Shown here: positions 7,543 to 12,851 of the stretch, in pieces
Layout of the letters: the number at the start of each line of letters is the position of its first letter
How positions within the stretch are numbered: position 1 is the first letter of the stretch
NCBI GenBank assembly: GCA_946885925.1
Contig: CAMPHP010000026.1
Location: forward strand, 1 to 12,851
Reading direction: 5' to 3'
Length of the DNA: 12,851 nucleotides
From: an uncultured Litorilinea sp.
GTDB lineage: Bacteria > Chloroflexota > Anaerolineae > Caldilineales > Caldilineaceae
Made by a program: the position numbers and the translations under genes
The notes under the pieces: generated by a model
The model's input: the letters and a program-made list of their open reading frames with translations, nothing else
Database searches by the model: none
Told to the model about the DNA's origin: nothing

Positions 7543-7995
7543 ATGACTACGAAGATCGAAGCGATTATTCGGGAAGAAAGACTCAACGATGTCAAGGAAG
7601 CGCTGCGCGAACTCGGCATCGTAGGCATGAATGTCTTTGAGGTACGCGGGCATGGACGCCAAGGTGGAATCGAGCTAGCAGGCCGTACTGGCTCCTACAG
7701 GGTTGATATGCTCACCAAAATCCAGCTTAACATTGTGCTGAGTGACCACAACGTGGACAAAACCATTGACACCATCTGCGATGCAGCACGCACTGGCGAG
7801 ACAGGTGACGGGTTGATCTTCGTCTATCCGGTTCAAGATGTGGTGCGGATTCGTACCGGCGAACGCGGCCAGGAGGCATTGTCCTACGAGGGTGATATTG
7901 ATGACCGCAGAATCAAGAGCGCGCCAAAGATGACAGCACCACCAGCAAAGCCTGTTGCAGCAGCAACTCCTGTGCTTAACGGCGAAAAGCAATAG
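7543..7995 (+). CDS. glnB: PII nitrogen-regulatory signal protein (GlnB/GlnK type) with C-terminal tail
   Basis: A 150 aa PII protein, longer than the usual 112. The trimer core covers about 1-113: IEAIIREERLNDVKEAL, then GRQGG (38-42) with Gln40 equivalent to the 2-oxoglutarate-contacting Gln39, the T-loop GRTGSYRVD with Tyr52 equivalent to the uridylylated Tyr51, and Lys59. The B-loop is TGETGDGLIFV, and RIRTGERG supplies the ATP-phosphate arginines. The B-loop has Leu where E. coli GlnB has ATP-contacting Lys90. About 37 extra residues follow, acidic first and then Ala/Pro/Lys-rich (TAPPAKPVAAA), probably disordered. PII senses ATP/ADP and 2-oxoglutarate. Placement after amt points to Amt gating, the GlnK role, so glnK is an equally fair name. 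The start is fixed by an upstream in-frame stop at 7531. A GGGGAG lies 13 nt before the ATG, rather far. Confidence 0.95.
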   Translation: MTTKIEAIIREERLNDVKEALRELGIVGMNVFEVRGHGRQGGIELAGRTGSYRVDMLTKIQLNIVLSDHNVDKTIDTICDAARTGETGDGLIFVYPVQDVVRIRTGERGQEALSYEGDIDDRRIKSAPKMTAPPAKPVAAATPVLNGEKQ

Positions 7996-8018
7996 CCTTT
8001 TGGCACCTTTTCATGAAC

Positions 8019-8061
8019 ACCTTCCTTGGAGCCGGCCCCCCTGGGTGGCTCCGAGGAAGGT
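8019..8061. terminator. Strong stem-loop between convergent PII and era genes
   Basis: The 15 nt arms 8019-8033 and 8047-8061 (ACCTTCC...GGAGCC and GGCTCC...GGAAGGT) pair throughout, with one wobble position, around a 13 nt C/G-rich loop. It sits between the convergent stops of PII (7995) and era (8070), the right place for a bidirectional terminator. Neither side has a clear T-tract, so it may act by stem strength, by Rho-independent pausing or by protecting 3' ends. Confidence 0.65.
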
Positions 8062-8069
8062 CTCCCCGA

Positions 8070-9047
8070 TCACGACTTGCGCGACTGCGTGGCATACCCC
8101 AAATGGCGCAACTTGCTTTCGCTCTTGCGCCACTTCTCCCACACCTTGACCCACAACTCCAAATAGACCTTTGTGCCCACCAATTCTTCGATCTCAGGAC
8201 GCGCGCGCTGACCAATGCGCTTGATCATCCGCCCACGTTCACCCAAGACAATCGGCTTTTGCGTCTCGCGCTCCACATAGATGACTGCCGAGATATAGGT
8301 CATGTTCTCATCACGCGGCGTAAACTCATCGACCACCACCGCCAAGCTATGGGGAAGTTCCTGAGATAGCAGATGCAGTGCTTGCTCACGGATCAGTTCC
8401 GCCACGATAAAGCGCGTCTGCAAATCCGTAACTTGGTCGGCAGGGTAGTAGCGAGGGCCTACTGGCAGCAGGTCGCGCAACGTATCCAGCAGTTCGTCCA
8501 CGCCCGTTCCAGTCAGCCCGCTCAGGCTCAGCGTTTCCATCTGAATATCGCCAATCAACGCTGTATACTCAGCGGTACGCTGCTCGACCAATGCCTCGTC
8601 TGGCTGGTCGAGCTTATTTAGTCCCAACACCAGCGGCGCAAGTTTCTGCTTACCTCGCCGAGCGAGCTTGACCAGCAACTCAGCAATATTTTGGTCTTCC
8701 TCTGTGGGTGGCGTATTGATATCCACCAACCACAAGACCACATCGGCGTCATCAATGGTCTCTGTTGCCACTGTGACCATATGCTCGCCCAACAGGTGTT
8801 GGGGCTTGTGAATGCCAGGCGTATCAAGAAAGAGAATTTGCGCGTCTTCCAGGGTCACAATGCCAAGAACTTGGTCGCGCGTTGTCTGTGGCTTGGGGCT
8901 TGTAATGGCGATCTTCTGCCCCAAAATACGATTAAGCAACGTAGACTTGCCCACATTGGGCCGCCCAATTACCGCCACAAAACCGCTGCGATGGTCAGGT
9001 GGCAGTTCTTCCTCTGGCTCGTCTAAAAGATGTTGCAGATCAGACAC
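8070..9047 (-). CDS. era: GTPase Era (16S rRNA / 30S assembly)
   Basis: A 325 aa Era. The GTPase domain shows G1 GRPNVGKS (28-35), the G2 region PQTTRDQVLG (53-62), G3 DTPG (75-78) and G4 NKLD (144-147). The C-terminal KH RNA-binding domain is evident in VIYVERETQKPIVLG and GRMIKRIGQRARPEIEEL, ending WVKVWEKWRKSESKLRHLGY. Era binds the 3' end of 16S rRNA and works in 30S maturation. The N-terminus carries about 15 extra acidic residues (DEPEEELPPD) compared with short Era proteins. The start is a GTG at 9047, supported by AGAGGG 7 nt upstream. It lies 111 bp downstream of folC, with a palindromic repeat between them. It converges on the PII gene. Confidence 0.97.
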   Translation of the reverse strand: MSDLQHLLDEPEEELPPDHRSGFVAVIGRPNVGKSTLLNRILGQKIAITSPKPQTTRDQVLGIVTLEDAQILFLDTPGIHKPQHLLGEHMVTVATETIDDADVVLWLVDINTPPTEEDQNIAELLVKLARRGKQKLAPLVLGLNKLDQPDEALVEQRTAEYTALIGDIQMETLSLSGLTGTGVDELLDTLRDLLPVGPRYYPADQVTDLQTRFIVAELIREQALHLLSQELPHSLAVVVDEFTPRDENMTYISAVIYVERETQKPIVLGERGRMIKRIGQRARPEIEELVGTKVYLELWVKVWEKWRKSESKLRHLGYATQSRKS

Positions 9048-9097
9048 TTTGGTTCCCTCTTACTATGTAGCCGGAACAGCTTCACTATGTCATGCCG

Positions 9098-9160
9098 CGC
9101 CCCGCGGGGCGGGTGCCCAAAGGGCGCGGTCTGCGACGAGGAATCCCCCGGCAGGTTCCT
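9098..9160. repeat. GC-rich palindromic cluster in the folC-era gap, possible dispersed repeat
   Basis: Three stem-forming units stand in a row: the perfect 14 bp palindrome CGCCCCGCGGGGCG (9098-9111), GTGCCC-AAA-GGGCGC with one wobble (9113-9127), and AGGAA/TTCCT closing 9139-9160. The last overlaps the folC stop codon. Read on the minus strand the cluster goes from GGATTCCTCG to GGCATGACAT, the style of short palindromic repeats scattered through many genomes. No second copy is in this window, so dispersal is not shown. Confidence 0.5.
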
Positions 9161-10538
9161 AAATCGCTGGGCCGCTTCCCCCTGCCCCACGATTGCGCCA
9201 GCCAAAGGTGGCGTGCAAGTGGCGTAGATAAGGGTCTGGGTTGAGCATTTGCTCGATCATATAGGTCGAACCCGTAAGCAGAATAATATCCTGCTCGCCA
9301 CGCATCGACTTAGCGACTTGCAATGCCTCACGCGGGTCAGAGATCGCCAATGTCGGAATATCCCCGGTCATTGACTCGATGGATGCGCGTACTGTGCTAG
9401 GGTCTTGCCCCTTGTAGGAGGCAGCAGTGACAATGACCGCCTTGGCAATCCCAGCCAGCGAAGCAAAAAGCTCGCCCGCCAACCTCTGCCCAGATATACC
9501 TACCACCAGAATTTTGCCCTTGTCCGGAAACTTAGCCTCTACCTCCGCCATTAACACCTGCATCTTCTCTACATTGTGGGCAATGTCAGCGTAGATCCCC
9601 TCTTCCACTCGCCAAAAGCGCCCCAACAATTGTGTGCCACGCAGGCGTTCAACAATCACCTCTGTATCTAATGTGGGACAGAGATATTTGGCTGTCGCCA
9701 GAACCAGCGCACCGTTCCATTGTTGGTGGGCTGCGGTGAGCAGAGCTTGATCCGGCAGGGGCGCATGGTCGGGTGATTCCAGTTGTAGCCGAAACGCGGT
9801 CACATCCTCCTCACCCACGACGATCAACGGCGCACCTACATCCCGGCAGACCGCGGCGATGATCTCAAGGCTTTGCGGGTCACGCTCGGTCGTAAAGAAT
9901 GGAACACCTGGGCGCGCGATCCCTGCCTTATCCAACACTCGTTGCCAGAGGGTCGGCCCCAGCATATGGGCGTGATCACTTCCGACATTGGTCAGCACGG
10001 TCGCTTCTACATTCAACGCGCGTGTCTGGTCATAGCGCCCGCCCACACCAGCCTCAATGGCAGCCCACCTAACCACATACCGCTAAAAGATCGCCAGCGC
10101 CATCAGAATAGACACTTCATGAAACGAAGAAACAAGCTGGGGGTTGTCCACAGCCCGCTGTACACAAAAGGGCTGGACACGTTGCTGCCAGAGTTCCTGG
10201 ATCGCCTCTTGGCTCACAAACTCTCCATCAATGCTAAATCGCTCGCGATAGTCAAAGAGATGCGGCCCCATATAAGCCCCACTGCGCCCCACTGCACCCA
10301 GGCTCGTTTCCAACATGCGGCAGGTGGAGCCTTTGCCTGCGGTCCCCGCTACGTGAATCAGCCGGGTGGGATGGCCCTGGGGCCATAGCGCCTGGATCGC
10401 CTGGCGCAAGTGCACCAGGCGCGCTAACTTGGGCGTAGACCATTCGGCATGGTAAATCTGGTCAACCGTATTGTAATACGGATAGTTGGGCGCAATACTT
10501 CCCGCTATATCTACTATAGTCTCCACTTCAGTATCCAC
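9159..10538 (-). pseudogene. folC: folC, folylpolyglutamate/dihydrofolate synthase, interrupted by in-frame TAG at codon 152
   Basis: A 459-position FolC frame from a GTG at 10538, 8 bp after the proS stop. The N-terminal part has the P-loop HVAGTAGKGST (62-72; Ala where Asn is usual), then GPHLFDYRERFSIDG and SSFHEVSILMALAIF. Codon 152 is TAG (10085-10083). The same frame continues RYVVRWAAIEAGVGGRYDQT, TNVGSDHAHMLG, KAGIARPGVP and later ADIAHN, all FolC family landmarks, without frameshift. The enzyme adds glutamate to folates in the cytosol. Termination at 151 aa would separate the P-loop from the metal and folate sites, so the short product should be inactive. A GTG at 10076 could restart the second part, but no good ribosome binding site precedes it. 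Alternatives are a sequencing error, a recent nonsense mutation or amber suppression. The family call is firm; pseudogene status is not. Confidence 0.85.
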
Positions 10539-10546
10539 TATGCCGC

Positions 10547-12325
10547 CTATGCCAGGAATTCTGGCTTGAGCGTTGCACGAATGGCTTCAATCTCATCGTC
10601 AATGATGGCCTTGACAGCCTGTGCCACACCTTCCACCGGAATTTCGCGCAATTCTCCACTGCGGCGTAGCTTCAGTTCCAACGCACCACTCTTTAGCCCC
10701 TTGCCACCAACGGTCAAACGCAACGGAATGCCCAAGAGATCGGCATCATTGAACTTCACACCCGCACGCTCATCGCGGTCGTCATAGAGAACCTCAATGC
10801 CCAATGCTTTGAGGTCAACGTAGATGCGTTCCGCAGCCTCAACTACCTCCGGTGTCTTGTCTGTGCCCAGCCCCACCAACATAACCTGATAGGGAGCAAT
10901 GGTAATGGGCCACTTAATGCCCTGGTCATCATGGTGGTGCTCAATAATACAAGCCATCATCCGCTCGGAGCCGATGCCATAGCAACCCATCACAATCGGC
11001 TTGCTTTCGCCATTCTCATCCAAAAAGAATGCACCCATTGCTTCGCTATACTTTGTGCCCAACTTAAAGATATTGCCCACTTCCACCCCGCGCACAGTGC
11101 GTAGCGGACTGCCACATACAGGACACGGATAGCCATCGCTTGCGGCCACAATGTCTTGAACCACATCGGCGGTGTAATCGCGGCCATAGTTTACGTTGAG
11201 CATATGATAATCAACACGGTTCGCCCCTGCCACCAAATTGGGGCTTTCGGCAACTAAGTCATCTACCACCAATAAGACTTTGCTGCGGTCAATGCCCAGC
11301 GGCGAGCCATAGCCCGGCTCTGCGCCGATACTGCGAATTTCTTCGCTGGTAGCAGGACGCAGCCGCTTGGCTTTAATCGCGTTGGAGAGCTTTGTCTCGT
11401 TCAGTTCCATGTCACCGCGCACGACGGCAAAGACAAATTTCTCATAGCTCTTCTCCGCGGTCTCCTCGATCTCCGCCACCATAAAGACCGCCTTGGCTGT
11501 CTCGGATTGGTCAATCTGCAAAAAGTCTGCCAATGCGGCAATGGTCGTGACATTGGGCGTGTACACCTCGGTCAATGGAGCCGGGGCACTCGCTGGTGGT
11601 GTGGGTTTGCGGAAGAGCGCAATCTGGCGGTTAGCACTGTAGCCACAGGCATCACAGATAAGCAACGTATCCTCACCAACAGAGGTCAGCACCATAAATT
11701 CATGGGCCATCGTTCCCCCCATCATGCCCGTGTCGCTCTCCACCGCAATCACATCCAGCCCACAACGGCGAAAGATATTGAAATAGGCTTGATAGAACTT
11801 TGGGTAGACTCGATCCAGCCCCTCAAAATCGCGGTCAAACGAATAGGCATCCTTCATGGTAAACTCACGCACGCGGATTGCGCCTGCACGCGGACGCGGT
11901 TCGTCACGGAATTTCGTCTGGATTTGATAGAGGATAAAGGGCAACTGCCGGTAACTTCTCACGACGCGGCTGGCTAAATCCGCCATAACCTCCTCATGGG
12001 TCATGCCCAAACTATAGTCGCGACCATTGCGATCCTTGAACCGCGCCATATCATCGCCAATCTGATACCAACGCCCGCTGCGCTGCCATATCTCGGCTGG
12101 CTGCACGATAGGCAATGACACCTCCTGCCCGCCGATGCCATCCATCTCATCGCGCATGATATTTTCGATCTTTTGCTTTACTCGCTGCCCTAGGGGCAAA
12201 ATATCAAAAATCCCAGCGGCAAGCGGCTGGATCAGACTAGCGCGCAGCATCAACTGGTGGCTGGTGATCTCGGCCTCTGCCGGGGCTTCGCGCAGCGTCT
12301 GGAAAAAAAGATTGGACATTCGCAT
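10547..12325 (-). CDS. proS: Prolyl-tRNA synthetase (bacterial type, with INS domain)
   Basis: A 592 aa class IIa synthetase that charges tRNA-Pro with proline in the cytosol. Visible parts: the motif 1 region (LAAGIFDILPLG, 35-46), THEE (109-112), motif 2 FRDEPRPR (139-146) with downstream VREFTMKDAYSF, then CDAC (224-227). The YbaK-like editing insertion (about 245-395) follows, then a second CPVC pair. Motif 3 is GCYGIGSERMMA (447-458), and the HGTP anticodon-binding domain runs from about 475. The length is normal for the bacterial form. The start ATG at 12325 has GGAG 9 nt upstream; the in-frame ATG at 12319 is less well spaced. It follows the thioredoxin-like gene after 115 bp and is closely followed by folC. 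CATAAT about 42 nt before the ATG might be a -10, with no good -35. Confidence 0.97.
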   Translation of the reverse strand: MRMSNLFFQTLREAPAEAEITSHQLMLRASLIQPLAAGIFDILPLGQRVKQKIENIMRDEMDGIGGQEVSLPIVQPAEIWQRSGRWYQIGDDMARFKDRNGRDYSLGMTHEEVMADLASRVVRSYRQLPFILYQIQTKFRDEPRPRAGAIRVREFTMKDAYSFDRDFEGLDRVYPKFYQAYFNIFRRCGLDVIAVESDTGMMGGTMAHEFMVLTSVGEDTLLICDACGYSANRQIALFRKPTPPASAPAPLTEVYTPNVTTIAALADFLQIDQSETAKAVFMVAEIEETAEKSYEKFVFAVVRGDMELNETKLSNAIKAKRLRPATSEEIRSIGAEPGYGSPLGIDRSKVLLVVDDLVAESPNLVAGANRVDYHMLNVNYGRDYTADVVQDIVAASDGYPCPVCGSPLRTVRGVEVGNIFKLGTKYSEAMGAFFLDENGESKPIVMGCYGIGSERMMACIIEHHHDDQGIKWPITIAPYQVMLVGLGTDKTPEVVEAAERIYVDLKALGIEVLYDDRDERAGVKFNDADLLGIPLRLTVGGKGLKSGALELKLRRSGELREIPVEGVAQAVKAIIDDEIEAIRATLKPEFLA

Positions 12326-12440
12326 GGAAATCTACTCCGCGTCGCTTTCTATGACTCACTAATCTTATTATGGCTAAATTAATCCAAGTTGCTATCCTTG
12401 GCGACACCCTGCTTTGTCACCCCGTAGGGCTCTCTACGAG

Positions 12441-12851
12441 CTATGCGGCACTTGCCAACAATGTCGTGACTTTGGCCTGGAGTTCTTCATACGTCAACAA
12501 CCCAACTTGGCGATCTACCTCCACCCCGCCGTGCATAAAGAGCAGGGTCGGTAACCCCATGATGTCATAGGCGGCTGGAGTGACCGGGTTCTCATCTACA
12601 TCCAACGCCACCACCAATAGCTGCTCGCCATAATCACGCACCAACCATTCTGTGTAGGCCGACATGATCGTACAGGGCTGGCACCACTCTGCCCAGAAGT
12701 CTACCACGACCAAACGGTCACTGCGGACGACCCGTTCCTCAAAATCAGCATCCTCAACATCACGGACTAATAATGCAGACGATGGACCGGCTTCATCCGT
12801 AATGGTAGACAGTTTAGACCGATCCTCCCAAGGGAGTGTAGGGGGTTTGGG
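12441..12851 (-). CDS. Thioredoxin-domain protein, N-terminus outside window
   Basis: The minus-strand frame is open from the right edge to a TAG at 12441, giving 136 visible residues. The thioredoxin fold is complete: LVRDVEDADFEERVVRSDR, then VVVDFWAEWCQPC with the redox pair CQPC (Gln in place of the usual Gly), LDVDENP, and GLPTLLF with the cis-proline. A TTG at 12713 could be mistaken for a start, but it lies inside the first beta strand and would remove conserved N-terminal residues. About 27 residues upstream of the domain (PKPPTLPWEDRSKLS and onward) are open and polar with no ATG or GTG in frame, so the real start is off the edge. The protein either has an N-terminal extension or is a larger thioredoxin-domain protein. 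It is probably a cytosolic disulfide reductase. The gene is upstream of proS. Confidence 0.9.
   Translation of the reverse strand, partial: PKPPTLPWEDRSKLSTITDEAGPSSALLVRDVEDADFEERVVRSDRLVVVDFWAEWCQPCTIMSAYTEWLVRDYGEQLLVVALDVDENPVTPAAYDIMGLPTLLFMHGGVEVDRQVGLLTYEELQAKVTTLLASAA

Noticed and set aside
10083..10085. Pyrrolysine encoded by the folC TAG
   Set aside because: FolC is not a pyrrolysine protein, no pyl genes are in view, and the position is not catalytic. Error, mutation or ordinary suppression is simpler.
10077..10538. folC as two genuine separate genes (split enzyme)
   Set aside because: The two parts are in the same frame with only two codons between the stop and the GTG. There is no convincing ribosome binding site, and the break falls within one conserved block.
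11507..11977. 156-codon plus-strand frame opposite proS
   Set aside because: It is antisense to highly conserved ProRS motifs and has no domain of its own.
1..12851. Mobile element, prophage, CRISPR array or defence island
   Set aside because: No transposase, integrase, direct-repeat array with spacers or defence-type domain was found on either strand. The genes are housekeeping or common accessory types.

Overview
This 12.85 kb window looks like ordinary chromosomal backbone of a free-living bacterium. There is no integrase, transposase, phage gene or CRISPR array. Taxonomy is inferred only from protein style. The gene set (MutS2 with a Smr tail, a bacterial-type ProRS with an insertion domain, Era, FolC, an Amt/PII pair), intermediate GC and frequent GTG/TTG starts would suit the Chloroflexota. 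That is an impression, not a demonstrated assignment.

Minus-strand block 1 (1-5764), read right to left: mutS2, a family 2 glycosyltransferase, a flippase-like polytopic membrane protein overlapping the glycosyltransferase by 29 bp, an HD-domain phosphohydrolase, and the start of a secreted protein that runs off the left edge. mutS2, the glycosyltransferase and the membrane protein are packed like an operon. The last two genes are separated by gaps that hold hairpins and a phased repeat. A 465 bp gene-free divergent region (5765-6229) carries a perfect 9+9 bp inverted repeat inside a candidate mutS2 promoter, and two smaller palindromes.

Plus-strand block (6230-7995): an Amt ammonium transporter followed by a PII signal protein. 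This is the usual pairing in which PII plugs the channel when nitrogen is sufficient. The PII has a conserved T-loop tyrosine, an unusual B-loop and an Ala/Pro-rich C-terminal tail. A 13-14 bp repeat lies between the two genes. A strong 15 bp stem-loop sits where this unit converges on era.

Minus-strand block 2 (8070-12851), read right to left: a thioredoxin-domain protein entering from the right edge, proS, folC starting 8 bp after proS, and era. folC is the main anomaly. Its frame is intact over about 460 codons, but codon 152 is an in-frame TAG between the P-loop and the rest of the enzyme. The folC-era gap is filled by GC-rich palindromes that resemble a dispersed repeat.

I did not find a previously undescribed multi-gene system. 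The items most worth checking are the folC amber codon, the PII variant, the mutS2-promoter inverted repeat and the phased or palindromic intergenic elements.
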